64,000 nt of DNA from the NCBI RefSeq assembly GCF_900497805.2, contig NW_020954687.1:4756683-4820682 (forward strand). The letters run 5' to 3'. Shown piece by piece: positions 31,166-42,818 of the stretch. Position 1 is the first letter of the stretch, and the number at the start of each line of letters is the position of its first letter. Position numbers and translations under genes: made by a program. Below the pieces are notes generated by a model. The model was not told the DNA's origin. It was given only the letters and a program-made list of their open reading frames with translations, and did not search any database. Source of the DNA: Vombatus ursinus. Lineage: Eukaryota > Chordata > Mammalia > Diprotodontia > Vombatidae.

Positions 31166-31897
31166 AAGGTGTTTTTCATTTTTTATTGGTCAGTACTTTA
31201 TGTGAATAAGGTAGCCCAGTACCTAACAATTCAAAGTGCAACCAATCCATGCATTTCTACTTGTACAAGTAGGTGTACATGCTGTTCCAAATCTCCAAAT
31301 AGGATTAGAGCTATTTTTTACTTGTATCTTGCAACTTCCAGTGCGCCCACATTTTAGAAAATTCCCTTGAATAGGAGAAAAAATTGTATTCAGTGCAGTG
31401 GTGGAAACCCTTTCCAGTGGAATTTTGAGTTAATAATTTTCTTTAAAGTCAATTCTAACTACTTGTAACCCCTTGGCTTTCTTATTAAAAGTGCAACAAT
31501 GTTTCCTCTTTGTCATTGCTTTAGTCTAATTGCAAGAAAATGGCCAAGATAGCCCTCCCATTATAGAGAGCAGCACCTGGGTCTGAAGTTACCAAGGGTG
31601 TTAAATAGGCGCCAAAACCAAGCTGCCAAAAAGACCAGTTGTAGCACAGAAAGACCATCCAGGGGCTCAGCCATGTTCACCTCAACCAATTAGCACTGCT
31701 CACACTTTCAAGGCCAGATAGATTGGGATGGGATGGGGGTGGATTTAGTCTAGAAGCAAGGTTTTTCATTTTTTGTTTTTTACATAAAAGCAAGAATATT
31801 CCTAACTCAAATTGCATTCTGCTAAGATACTCTTTGCTCAAGATTCACTGAATGAATGAATGTATTCAAATGAATGCAAATGAATATATTCAAAACC
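31166..31897. other. Unique sequence, possible regulatory DNA
   Basis: No repeat recognised. 31400-31560 is complex, with AACAATG, TCATTG and TAATTG motifs in close spacing. Confidence 0.35.
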
Positions 31898-32012
31898 ATT
31901 CATTGTCTTAAGCACTTACTATGTGCCAAGCTCTGTTCTTGAAAGTTGTGGATAGAAATGGAAAAGCAAGATAGACCTACACTCAAGAAATTCACATTCT
32001 AATTGGCAGAGA
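31898..32012 (-). mobile_element. L2-type 3' end
   Basis: CCATTCATTGTCTTAAGC, TACTATGTGCCAAGC, ACTCAAGAAATTCACATTC is a reversed L2 terminus. Sequence to about 32520 may belong to an L2-ended marsupial repeat, but this is uncertain. Confidence 0.75.
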
Positions 32013-32734
32013 GAAGGTATCAAGAAGGGTTCTATGACAAGGCTAGCAGAAGGGCCTAGTGGTCTAAAGGGTTCAGCTACATGGTAGATGGTAAGTCCCG
32101 GAGGTTATTAGGGTACATTAGTAGGTCAGAGGGCACTGCCTGGGCAATTGGAGGATATAATGGAAGGGAAAATAGTAAGACCTTGTGGTTCTCCATCTTA
32201 CTAGAAGGATTATAATTGATGACTTCCCTACTCATCCAAGTATCTTGAATGGCCATTTTCCCCTAACAAGCAGAAATGAAGGTGAGACTGGAGGGGCTCT
32301 GTTAACCACCATTGGGAAGGGGGAAGTAGACCAGGGATTTAGTGGAGTGGAGACTCTGGCTTTTGTCTCTGTCTGTCTCTGACTCTGTCTCCCTCTCTGT
32401 TTCTCTATATCTGTCTGTCTGTCTCTCTCTCAGAGATAGGGGCTCGGCTTCTCTCTAGGAGGGGGAAAGGAGAAGGAAATATTGCTAAACAGACTTCCTC
32501 AGGGTCTACTACTGATGGACCTAGAGAAGTGTTGTTGCATGCCTTCCAAAGATTAGTAGTTGATCAGACATGAAGAAATATCACAGGGGATAGGAAGGGA
32601 GGAATATCAAAGGCAATTGCTTTCTAGCATCCTTCTCCATCATCTTTGGAACTGGCCAGCCATGCTATGTCCCTATTTGAATATGTAAAGTATGCACCGG
32701 GTTCTGCTTTCTTTTAGGGCAGTAACACTTACCA
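32013..32734. other. Possible continuation of the L2-ended repeat, with (TCTG)n
   Basis: A (TCTG/TCTC)n tract occupies 32364-32432. Flanking GA-rich DNA resembles the unassigned part of the repeat at 10.4-10.6 kb in style only. No gene recognised. Confidence 0.35.
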
Positions 32735-32778
32735 TCAACAATCAATCAATCAACATTCATTAAGCCCATGCATTTAGG
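32735..32778 (-). mobile_element. L2 3' end scrap
   Basis: AACAATCAATCAATCAACATTC and ATTAAGCCCATGC are the very end of a reversed L2. Confidence 0.5.
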
Positions 32779-33008
32779 GAGCATTTGCTATTAAATGTGA
32801 AAGAATGAACAGGATAGAATGATCACTCCTCTAGCTTCAGAAGTTATCTTCTTCAATCCCTCTTTCCTCAGGTAGTTCTCTTCATCTTTTTTTATGCACA
32901 GATTCTACCATGTCAGGTATGTTTTATACCCAATTGTATCAAAACTTATATTTAAAGAGTTTACAATATTTGCATTTCTTATTTCACTGGGTTGTTATCA
33001 GAGAGCAT

Positions 33009-33090
33009 CAGAATGTAAGCTTCTTGAAACAAGTATTATCTCATTCTTTGGATTTGTATTCCTAGCACCTAGCTCAATGCCTACCCTCAG
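33009..33090 (+). mobile_element. L2 LINE 3' end
   Basis: AGAATGTAAGCTTCTTG, TTTGTATTCCTAGCACC, TAGCTCAATGCC. The 82-codon frame (32894-33142) runs through it. Confidence 0.75.
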
Positions 33091-33191
33091 CAGTCTCAGA
33101 CCCAGTTGTCTATTGTCTTTATGGGAGGCCAATACTGGGTAATTTCTTGAAATTAACTTAAGGAAATTACAAAGGGGAAATGAGTGATTAA

Positions 33192-33296
33192 TTGGAAAGT
33201 GCTTTGTAAACCATGAAGTTCTCTATAAACATCAGCTAATATTATTAGATAGAACACTCTATATAAAAGTGCTTTGAAAAATGTAAGTTGCTATGT
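33192..33296 (+). mobile_element. Two MIR 3' ends in tandem
   Basis: GGAAAGTGCTTTGTAAACC, then CTCTATAAACATCAGC (33192-33248). A second, AAAAGTGCTTTGAAAAATG and TAAGTTGCTAT, lies at 33264-33296. Only tails remain. Confidence 0.55.
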
Positions 33297-33540
33297 TTTA
33301 TTCATTTTTATTCTGAATTTAACAAATACCAAAGAAAATGATCATTCCCACATATAAAATAGCACATTAAAAGTGGATAGTACATGATAATCATGAATAT
33401 TATGTACAGCTTGCTTTTCCTTTTGAGTATGTCATAAATTCAACATGAAGTTGCCTTGCTCATTCATGTTTCCTTCTGACCTTCCTGCACCTTCTGTGTA
33501 TTAAGAAAATGGCCTTCTTTTCTTTATTTTCTTTTTCTTT

Positions 33541-34453
33541 TTCTTGACAACCCCATTGATAGCCCTCTTCTACCTCCTTACACACTTCCCTTTAAAGAAA
33601 GAAAAACAAACCTCCTGTAAGAAATATCCTTCATCAAGTAATACAGACCCCTATATTGACTGCTTCAGAAAATGTTAGGTCTCATTCTGCACCTTGAGTC
33701 CATCATCTCTCTGTCATAGAATATGACTAGCACCCTTTCTCTTTGGGTCTCTGGAATTGTGATTTTTCATTGTACTGATCAGAATTCTGAAATTTTTCCA
33801 ACTTGTTTTTCTTCCCATTGTTGTTACTATTGTAGAAGCTGTTCTCCAGGTTCTCCTCAATTTACTCTGCATTAGACTTCCTAGGTTTCTCTGAAACCAT
33901 CCCTTTTGTCATTTCATATAGTGCAATAATATTCCACTAGATTCATAAGCCATAATTTACTGAATACCCTCTTTGTTTGGAGTTCTTTGCTATAACACAG
34001 AGTTGCCATAAATATTTTTGTAGGATTATTTCCTTCCCTCTTTGTTTGATCTCTCTGGGATATATGCCTAGAACTGGTACCACTGTATTAAAAGTATATA
34101 CAGTTTAGGAACTTTTTCTATATAGTTCCAAATTATTTTTTAGGTTAGCTGACCCAAATCACAATTCCACCAGTAGGGCATCAGTAGTACTCCTTTCACA
34201 CAGCCTCTACAACAATCATTATTTTCTTTTCTTATCATTTTTGCCAGTCTGATGTATGTAAGGTAGAACCTTGCATTGATTTAATTTATATTTCTATAAT
34301 TATTAAAGATACAGAGTTTTTTTTTAATATGGCTATTGACACTTCCTTTGAGATGTCTTTTTTTGAGAACTACTTATTCATATACTGTTAAAGTATTGAA
34401 GTATGATTTTTATTCTTATATATTTGAATCAGGTCTTTATACATCTTGGAAAT
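33541..34453 (-). mobile_element. L1 LINE, ORF2 3' part and 3' UTR
   Basis: Reversed L1 about 0.9 kb long. UTR-type sequence leads to GTGCAATAATATTCCACTAG, ATTCATAAGCCATAATTTAC, AGTTCTTTGCTATAAC, GGGATATATGCCTAGAAC, ATAGTTCCAAATTA, CAATTCCACCAGTAGG, TTTTGCCAGTCTGATG and TTGATTTAATTTATATTTC. Each step follows the L1 3' order. No frame survives. Confidence 0.88.
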
Positions 34454-34492
34454 CTGTAAAGTGCTATATTAATGTGAAGTATTTAACAGGTC
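34454..34492 (+). mobile_element. MIR 3' end scrap
   Basis: CTGTAAAGTGCTATATTAATG is a MIR tail, directly abutting the L1. Confidence 0.45.
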
Positions 34493-34810
34493 ATTACTGA
34501 ATGGAATTAGATACTTCAACAACCAAAATCAAATCAATCAGCCAGATGATCTGCTGGTAACTACTATGGAGTTGAGCAGATGGTAGGTAATCAAATTGAT
34601 CAATAGATATGGTTATTAACGTGACCAAAGAAACCATTTTACCAGTCAATTCAGTGGCTGCTTATAGATATAACAACAATAATAACTTATTAGAATGATC
34701 TATCATCTTTAAGCATGCCTAGGTGATGACAGGAGAGGTTGTGTTTAAAATATAAGCAAAGCCATATACTCATGTTCAACACCAAACCTGAACAAAATAA
34801 TGAGATTTAT
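34493..34810. other. Unique sequence
   Basis: Nothing recognised. Confidence 0.4.
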
Positions 34811-34962
34811 TAAATTCAATGAAGATTTATCAAGTGCTTAAAACATTCAAGACATGGTGTCAGAAAATGGGAACACAAAGATGAAGTAAGAAATAGCTCC
34901 TATCTTCAGTTTATATTCTACTGCAAGAGTAGTACATATGCACAGATACTTCAATAGAAAGG
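34811..34962 (-). mobile_element. L2 LINE 3' end
   Basis: AAATTCAATGAAGATTTATC, AAGTGCTTAAAACATTC, AACACAAAGATGAAG, AGTTTATATTCTACTG: a decayed reversed L2 end. Confidence 0.7.
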
Positions 34963-34995
34963 TTTAGAAAGAAAAAAATAATGGAATTTTATTAC

Positions 34996-35051
34996 AGAGA
35001 GGAGAAGGATAAGGAGAAGGAGGAGGAGAAGGAAAGGAAAGAAGAGGAAAA
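34996..35051. repeat. Polypurine (GGA/GAA)n tract
   Basis: Almost pure A/G with GGAGAAGG units. Mirror-like polypurine of this sort can form triplex DNA. Confidence 0.9.
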
Positions 35052-36059
35052 ACAAAAACAGATCAAATATATTTCCAACCTTCCAAAAAGGAGCTAGCCT
35101 TCTGTGTGTACATTTTGTTCTCCCTGACCTCTGCCTTTTACTCTGATACCTGAAATTGCACTATAAGAAAGTCATTTCTTCAAGTTAAAGCATTACCCTT
35201 TCTAGGCAATCTCTATAAATATGGAATGAGAGATAATCCATTAAATTATTACCTGTGATTAACACCTTAATTTTAGAGTTAAAAGAAATGCCCTTTTACT
35301 GTGTCAGCTACCTAAAAGTTGAGAAAATGGTAGCTTATTAAAGATAAAAGAGAAGAATAATATTGGAACAGGAGACACTGCCAACCAAAAAAAAAAAAAA
35401 CAAAACAAAACAACAGATATGGATAGAATGTAATGGTAGAATACTCCAGGCAACTAATGAGATACATAAGGATATTAGATAACTTAGGAGGCAGAGAATC
35501 AATTGTGGGGAAAGCAAGGCATAAACAAGAATCAGAAGGGTACCAAAGTTGGGTCTAGGACCTTGACCTTCAGGTTATACCGTAAAGGCATGTATCTTTT
35601 CCACCTACATAAGAATAATCCTGGTCTCACTGATAAGTAATATTTATTCACTTTGTCTGTCTTATGCTTACCCGGGCTAAAAAAAAAAAAGTCCCACTCA
35701 TTCAAATAGTTAATCTATGTATGGTTTGTGACCTCATTTAAAATTTTTGTTCCTGTGGAAGAAAACTATGAAGGTTAAAAAAAGGAACAAAATGCCAAAA
35801 GTGATTCATATAAAACCTGCACAAATGAGAGTGGGCGTGTATATAGGTGTGTATCTACACACTCTAAAATAAAATACCATACTCTAAATAAGATATGAAG
35901 TGGCGTACTTTTATGAATATATTTATAATTAAAAAACAAAAAAAATCTAACTCAATCCATAGAATCTAAGAAGCCCCTCTACCATTTCTCCAGATTACTC
36001 AGCCTCTACCTGAAGACTTCCACTGAGAGAGAGCTTTAAGGACATCTATAACTTGGGAG
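35052..36059. other. Unique AT-rich sequence with A tracts
   Basis: A-rich runs at 35386-35411 and 35680-35692. Sequence at 35985-36059 may be another L3 scrap, too weak to call. Confidence 0.4.
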
Positions 36060-36511
36060 ATTCTCAAGAAGAAGGCAACCAGGATGATGAAGGGCCTCGA
36101 ATCCATTTCATATAAAAATTAACTGAAGGAACTAGGCATGCTTAACCTTGAGAAGGAAAATAAAATTTAAAAAAACCATTAGCGTAGGGGATTAGAAGAC
36201 CACAGAGTATAGCCTTCTTCAAGTATTTGAAGGCTATTACGTGGAATTGGGGTTAAGCTTGATCTATTTGTCCCCAGTAAATAGAACCAGCAGCAATGGG
36301 AAGAAATAAGATGGAAGTGACTTGGGTTTTATGTCAGGCCTAACACTTAGAGCTGTCCAAAAGTGGAATGGATTGTCTTGGGAAGTTGCGAATTCACCTT
36401 CATTGGATGTCTTTAAGCAGAGGGTGATATAACACATATGCCTTTCAAGAATGAATTGAATTAGGTGGCTCCTGAGATCTGTTTCAACTAAAAATTTTAT
36501 TAGTCTATGAT
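36060..36511 (+). mobile_element. CR1/L3 LINE 3' end
   Basis: GAAGGCAACCAGGATGATG, AAGGGCCTCGAATCC, AACTGAAGGAACTAGGC, CTTCAAGTATTTGAAGGC, GAACCAGCAGCAATGGG, TTAGAGCTGTCCAAAAGTGG, AATGGATTGTCTTGGG, then GGTGGCTCCTGAGATC. This is the L3/CR1 3' region nearly complete to its terminal ATGA. The 111-codon minus-strand frame (36264-36599) is antisense to it. Confidence 0.92.
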
Positions 36512-36619
36512 TACACCTTACCTCTAGAAGAACTCTGATCCAATTCTGGCTAATTATAATAACATTTTTTTTCTTTTTGCTCCCCTCCCCCCATATCAAG
36601 TTCTAAATCTGTTTCCAAG

Positions 36620-36795
36620 AAAGTTCTATCTAATTCTGCTTTTGAGAGCCAAGAAGAATAAGGCTAATCCCTCTCCTATGGAATAGTCCTTCAAATTCTT
36701 AAAGACAATTAGCATCTTTCTCCCTTAGTCTTCTCTGCTCCAAACTTATTAAGATACTACTTCTCCAGTTATCCTCATATGGAATGATCTTGGTT
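36620..36795 (-). mobile_element. CR1/L3 LINE 3' part, inverted next to the forward copy
   Basis: AGTTCTATCTAATTCTGC, AGAATAAGGCTAATCCC, ATAGTCCTTCAAATTC, CATCTTTCTCCCTTAGTC and CTCATATGGAATGATC read as the reverse of the same region seen at 36060-36511. Confidence 0.78.
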
Positions 36796-36824
36796 AATCA
36801 TTATTCAGTTCAAATACATTTTAA

Positions 36825-36908
36825 ATATATACATGTATGCATGCATGTATGTATATATACACATATGTGTGTGCATTTATGTGCATCTATGTGTGTTGTG
36901 TGTGTATT
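36825..36908. repeat. Microsatellite (TATG/TGTG)n
   Basis: ATGTATGCATGCATGTATG and GTGTG-rich run adjoining SINE-X. Confidence 0.9.
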
Positions 36909-37075
36909 TGGCTGCACCTATGGGAGCCCCCGGAGAGGAAACTCCTTCTGCTAATGTAAATCAGTAGCTTTCCTTCTACTTTTATAAGGAGTAGCATGAG
37001 GAAATGAGACACTAAGTGATTTGAACTCGTCTTTTTGATTCCAAGTCTGGCCTCTAGTGCCCATCCCCTGCTCCT
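36905..37075 (-). mobile_element. SINE-X fragment
   Basis: CACCTATGGGAGCC, GAGAGGAAACTCCTTCTGC, TAATGTAAATCAGTAGC (3' domain), then GATTTGAACTCGTC and TCCAAGTCTGG (tRNA head). Internally shortened. Confidence 0.6.
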
Positions 37076-37208
37076 CCCATTTGACAGATGAAGTAACTCA
37101 GACCCCAAGAGGATATATGACTTTCTCAGAGTCTCATAGAGAATAAATGACAAAGGCAGTATGGACAAAACAATCTCAAAGTCTTTTCCAGCTCTAAAAT
37201 TCTATGAT
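37076..37208. mobile_element. MIR-type core with L3-like end, rearranged
   Basis: TTTGACAGATGAAGTAACTC and TTTCTCAGAGTCTCATAG are a reversed MIR core. CAAAGTCTTTTCCAGC, TCTAAAATTCTATG at the right is an L3-like tail in forward sense. The opposite senses imply two fragments. Confidence 0.5.
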
Positions 37209-37476
37209 TCTTGTATAACTGTTAAACAAACAAAAAAAGAAATCATTCATTTTAGCCTTTAATAATTGGCAGTGTTTAAGCTAACATGCAGAAATCAATC
37301 ATTTTTCTTGCCCTCTGTTCATTTAAATGATGGAAACAATTTTCCAAAAAAATTAACCCTACTTTATTAATTTGTTAAAATATCAAGAACAATAACAAAA
37401 AAAAAACCTTAAAAAATGTTTTTGCCTGCTTCACAACTTTCTCTCCGGTAGGGATCAAAAAACTAACTTCAAATAT
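37209..37476. other. Unique AT-rich sequence
   Basis: Nothing recognised. Confidence 0.4.
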
Positions 37477-37665
37477 AGATCATAAGGTAGGAGAGGTAGG
37501 AAAGGCCTAACAAATCATCTAGTTACATTCTACCATTTTAAAGATGAGAAAACTGAAGCCCAGAGAGGTTAAAGACTTTCCCAGCATCACACAGTCAGGA
37601 ATCAAAAGAGCTGAAATTCAAATCCAGATTCTGATTCTAAAACCAGTGCTTTTTTTAATGCTATA
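37477..37665 (-). mobile_element. MIR3 / Ther-2-type SINE
   Basis: ATCATAAGGTAGGAG, AATCATCTAGTTACATTC, GATGAGAAAACTGAAGCCC, AGAGAGGTTAAAG, CATCACACAGTCAGG, ATTCAAATCCAGATTC: a full reversed MIR3. Confidence 0.85.
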
Positions 37666-37675
37666 CAAACAAAAA

Positions 37676-37834
37676 TCTAGAGCTAGAAAGGACCTCAGAA
37701 AAATTTAGTCTGATCCCTGAGTTTTGCAGGTGAGGAAACTAAGAAGCAGAAGGGTTAAATGATTTGTCCAAGGTCACACACACAAGCAGAAGCTTGAACC
37801 TAGGTCTGTAGAGGGCCGAATCAGTGTTCTTTCA
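37676..37834 (-). mobile_element. MIR3 / Ther-2-type SINE, second in tandem
   Basis: TAGAGCTAGAAAGGACC, GCAGGTGAGGAAACTAAG, CAAGGTCACACACAC and CTTGAACCTAGGTC. Same strand, 10 bases after the first copy. Confidence 0.85.
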
Positions 37835-40705
37835 AGCAAGACTAATCATCGTGGTAAAGTTAGGTCGCTAAGAAAGAAACAAGTCTATTGCTTTAGCTTT
37901 CCAGACAACCAGCCAGTCTGGACTCAGGAACGAGGAGGTGAAATCAACTGGAGATAAAATGTCACCTTCTACTAAATATTCATTTTTTGCACCTCCTCCC
38001 ATCCCAGGGTTCTCAAGGCAGTGTGGACTGAGCAAAATGGAGTTTCTGATATCTTAATCTTTCCTCAAAAGAGAAATATCAATAAGTATATGGGCTTTGG
38101 TGTGAAGCAAAATGATTGTAGAACAATTTAATATCAAGATGAATGAAATTTCCAATAGCTTAAAGTTACCTCAGGGTAAGACTTTTGAAAAAAAAAATGG
38201 TGGGTTGAAAGGTAGAAATTTACAGAGATTTGCCCCTTTCCATTAGTACTGTAAATGAAAGTAGCACAATTTTTTCCATTCTCTTTAATTTTTCTCTAAT
38301 TTTCCAAAAGGAAAAATCTCAACAAACTTGCCTTTATTTGTTTTAGTTCTACTGCTTCAGGTATTCCACCAGAATCCAATTTTTCCTCAATGGAAGAGTT
38401 GTTGTTTGAAGCTAACTTATTGCACCCATGTTAACAAGAAGAAATTAACAGTGTTCACTTCCATTCAACTGAGTGAAATAGACATGTTTATTGGTAAAAG
38501 TTATAAATATGGCTAGTCCACAAAACTCAGTGCAAACACCCTGGAATTTATATGAAAAGGTTGATAGAATAATTGTTCATTTTGGCACAGTGCAAAGAAA
38601 CTGGTATTTTCCACTAAAATCAATAGGAAAAAAATGAATGTATTAGTAAAGGATTTCAGTCTCCAGTGGAAATATGTACATTATGAAACCTATATTATGC
38701 CCTATTCTCTGAACCTAATTTTATAGAGCCCTTTTCTGCAGAACAAATTGTAGGACCTGAATTATCTTTGGCCTGAAAGACTCCTTGAAAGCACACTAAA
38801 GTTTGGGGTATTAACAAAATTGCACCAGATCAAATCTATATAGGGTTTTTAATCTCCTTGATTTCAATAAAACCTTTCATGTCTCAGTTGGGGGGCGGGG
38901 GGGAGGAACGAATGCCAAAATGGTATGAGTTTTCTCTTCAGTAACATATACTTTTCTAAAATAACAAATTTAACTAAGGAGGTTTGCATGAGAGCTACAA
39001 AAGAGCCAGTCAATTGGTAGTTTGACTTGCTTTTTATAGTCACATTACTCTATATTTTCACTGAACAAAGCCACACATGCTATTTTGAAAGTTTGATGAC
39101 TTTGGCCTTTTTTCATGAATTCCCAAACCCATTCCTGCCTGCCTCCTCCCAAGTGCTCAGACTGTCTCGTGGCTTATTACTATATAAAATTGTTGCTTTT
39201 TCGGGTGTCAGTATCTTCCTTCTAAGTCAACATTTGCACACTGATCCAACCCGGTCAGCACAGCTTGTACCTTGTCTGTCATTTCCTGTCACAGGATATT
39301 GTAAATTAAATCATTCTTGTAAATGACTTTCTTTCCCTTGACAATTCCACAAATCTTTTTTTTCCCCTAAACCATTCACTCAGATTTTGCAAGCAAAATA
39401 CACATTATGGCTCCTATTAAAGAAAATTAAAAGAATGACCCAGTAATTATATTTTCCTTGTTTCCAAAAAGATTCTATAAAAAGGTTTTAAAATCTTTTG
39501 TACAAGTTTTTATCAGTTAGACTTTCTGTTGAGAAAATTATGTTCCATGTAAGAATTTATATAGAGAATTTATATTTAGAACTTGAAGATATTGATGTTA
39601 TTGAGTTAAACCCCTCAGGTATTGATTGCCATTAAAAAGTAGCTTAAATCTACTTGAGAAATAAAATCATTTTAAAAATAGATACAAATATGTGTATGTA
39701 TATGATCGATATTTGATAAGAAAATTATAAATCATTATTCAATCAATCAAGAGGATACTCAGTTAAGGTAACAAAATTAGATACTTCCTGTGGAATACAG
39801 AGAACAGGACTTTGGGACTAAGAAAGAAACATAGTTGACAAATTTAGCCATTGCCTTCCTATTTAACTGCCTTGACCAAATTAACCAGTTTTGCTTTTTT
39901 TTTTAATATTCTTCTCCTTTAAGTGAAAATAAGTAAGACTTTCTAAATTTAAAATTCCTACTAATTAAATTGAGTCAAAACTTAGGGAAATTGAACAGAT
40001 ATTTCATTTTCTTACAAAAATAAATTTGGATTACATACATCTGGGAAAACTTATCTTATTGTTAACAAACAGAAGTAGGTGCTAAACAAAATAAAATAAA
40101 ATTTAAAGAACCAAAAAAAAAAAAGAGAGGAAAAAATATATAAAGGTCAAATAATTAAAAAGACAATATTCCTTAAAGGAAAACAAGTTGAAAAATCTGT
40201 TGCATAAAGCACAAAATTAGAGTTAGAGTTTAAAAAATTCACTTAAATGCAAAAGCCTTAGCAGTCAGAAAGTGAAAGAGAAGACATGACTTTAAAACTA
40301 TTTTAGAGACTTAGTTTTTGAGAAACATCTTCAGTACAACATAAATTTCCAGTTATTCTGTACAAAATAATGTTTGGTTGACTTTTTTCACAATAGCAGT
40401 AAGCACAATATATGACTCATAATTTGAGGTAACGGTTGGCTATGAAATTGATTTGTCTACATCCTGATTTATTAGCATTTGCCAAATTCCATTGGTATCG
40501 TTAGTGCTGGAAGGAATCACATAGAAAGGGATCCACTTATTAGGGTGGGTTTTTTTTTTATCCTGATCATTTAAATCTAGAGATCTAGTCAATGTTAAAT
40601 CTCTTATCTCCTTGATCAGATGTCCTATGTCATTAACACTTTGGAGCTATGTGAAAATCAAGCAACTTTCTCATTTTTGATGGTACTAGTCACATAACAA
40701 ATAAA
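37835..40705. other. Repeat-poor region
   Basis: About 2.9 kb with no recognised transposon, the longest such stretch here. 39080-39330 is less AT-rich than its surroundings and carries a 99-codon forward frame (39027-39326) with no known domain. A G-run (38889-38908) and A tracts near 40115 are the only low-complexity features. Conserved noncoding DNA is possible; no exon can be supported. Confidence 0.4.
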
Positions 40706-40900
40706 AGTCACGTAATTTTAAAGCTGGAAGAGGTCTTAGAGATCATCCAAAGCCATTTCCCTTATTTTACAAAAGAAAAAAAGTTAGCCAGAGAAGTTAA
40801 AAAACTTGTCCAAAACTACTCAGCAAATTAGGAGTAGACTAAATACTTTAAAAGCCAGGTCTTTTGCTCTCTAGTGAAATGCTCATTCCAATACACCAAT
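40706..40900 (-). mobile_element. MIR3 / Ther-2-type SINE
   Basis: TTTTAAAGCTGGAAGAGG, TCTTAGAGATCATCC, CCCTTATTTTACAAAAG, AACTTGTCCAAAACTAC, GCTCATTCCAATACACC: reversed MIR3, nearly complete. Confidence 0.82.
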
Positions 40901-42072
40901 CTTATTCATCAACTTTTTATCTAAGATCAAGTGTAGGATCAGTAATTCTATATTGAAAAAAAAATAGTAATACCATTTTGGTAGTATTGCAATTACACAA
41001 GAAATAAAAGCTAATAGAAGTTTTTAAAGATCAGCCAAACTTTGTCAATCCATCACAAGTTATAAAATGGAATAAATATTTTTCATGATTGAGCATTTTT
41101 AGATCACTCAAATATCCACTGGAATGCTGGAATTTTCTGACTTTGGGGGATTCTGGAGGGGATAATAGCCACCACTGGAAAAATCAGGTAGCAGTGTGAA
41201 TGTTTCCTTTATGTACACTTTATGAAATATTTGCCCTTGAAAACATAAGTTAAAATGAACTTTAAAGGAAAATTAAATGAAGAACTGTTGTTGTTCCTTT
41301 GTTTTCAATTTAAATTGTATTTTAGAGTCTGCCAATGACTGATTTATAAGCTTTTTTTTTCTTGTGTTCACCAAATTTATTTAAATTATTCTATTTTTTT
41401 CTAGTTCTAAATAGAGCTAATGCTTAACTTAGAATTAAAAGTGAATTACAATGAATACAAGTGACTTCTAAAAAAAAACTGTTTCAACATCCTTTTCATC
41501 AGATGTTTCACTATGAGATGAGTGATGTCATTTCCATTACTATTTAGGCTTCCTTCTCAAAGCACAAGTAGTTAATTGATCTCACATTATCAGAAAAGAT
41601 GATTCTCAAAGTAGTGATTCATTCCCATTGAGTGATTAATCTCAATGTCTCCATAGATGTCAATGTTAAGGTTGGGAAAGACCTTGGCTAATATTTTAAG
41701 ATAATTCCATTCCTTTTCGTTAACCAAAAATACAGCCTGACTCCATTTTGCAAACACCAAAAGGTGAAATCATTAATGCACATGACAATGCATATTAAAT
41801 GAAGTTCAGACTGCTTGTATCAGAAACAAATGGTGTTGTTTTTATTTAACAGACAGAATATTCATTATAATGGCAAGCATTTTGATAGACCAATAGATGA
41901 TAGACTATTACTTTAAAATGGTTACCTTGTATGTAAATGCCTTAATATTTGCAAATATGATAGGTAGGCCCAGAAAATATCTATCTCTTCATCATAACAC
42001 ACTTCAGAAAACTCATTCATAATCATTTTTGAGGTTTCCCCGATCATATGTTTTTCTATTTTTAATTCACCA
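40901..42072. other. Repeat-poor AT-rich sequence
   Basis: Nothing recognised over about 1.2 kb. Confidence 0.4.
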
Positions 42073-42155
42073 TGTCAAGTCATTCAGATTTATTAAGCCC
42101 TTACTATGTGCCAGGCACTGTACTAAGTAATATTTCTCATCAAGAGATACAGAGG
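42073..42155 (-). mobile_element. L2 LINE 3' end
   Basis: CAAGTCATTCAGATTTATTAAG, CCCTTACTATGTGCC, AGGCACTGTACTAAG: a reversed L2 terminus. Confidence 0.8.
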
Positions 42156-42699
42156 GAGTCCCCTAGCATATTGGGTAAAGCACTTATGGCAGAACTATAG
42201 GAGAACACACATAAGGATTGTCCAAGATAGGCAGGTATGCATGAGTTGCTATTTGTATCACCGGAAGGAGTATCTAAATTGATGAGTTCACAGATCTAAT
42301 ATTCATCAGAGTATGAAAGAAGTACGTTTTAGCAGAGATGAATTCTAGGTGAACTATGTTCAGATGAATAGATTTAAACTTTAAGTCTATCTTTATTGCA
42401 TATCGTGCATATTCCAGTCAGTTCCATATCAACTATTTTCAGTCAGGAATGCAAAATATCCAAGTGTGCACTGCAGCACCCTAGTATCTCAACTTTTCAA
42501 ATATTCAACATCTTATTCATATACTCTATTGCCACTCATCTGCAAATATTCTAATCTATAATCTATTTAACATGAAAGAAGCATATATTCAAAGTCAAAA
42601 ATTAATATCCATTCACTCAACAAATACACATGGACCAAATCCACATTCTAGGCAAAGGTAGTCACTAGGAATACACAGATGAAATCAAGAAACACATAA
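42156..42699. other. Unique AT-rich sequence
   Basis: Nothing recognised. Confidence 0.4.
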
Positions 42700-42815
42700 T
42701 AGAACAAGAAGAGACCTTGGAAATAATTTCATTCAATCCCATCATTTTATATTTGAGGAAACTAGGTCCAGAGAAATTAAGCACCTTGTCCAAAGTTACA
42801 CAGAGCTGGACTTCA
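42700..42815 (-). mobile_element. MIR3 fragment
   Basis: AGAACAAGAAGAGACCTTGG, CATTTTATATTTGAGG, CTTGTCCAAAGTTACAC: reversed L3-like tail and core, head lost, abutting an L2. Confidence 0.75.
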
Positions 42816-42818
42816 AAT

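Noticed and set aside
36264-36599. 111-codon minus-strand frame
   Set aside because: Antisense to a CR1/L3 3' end.
38889-38908. G-quadruplex candidate
   Set aside because: Two long G runs and one short one without four separated G-tracts; only weakly compatible with a quadruplex.
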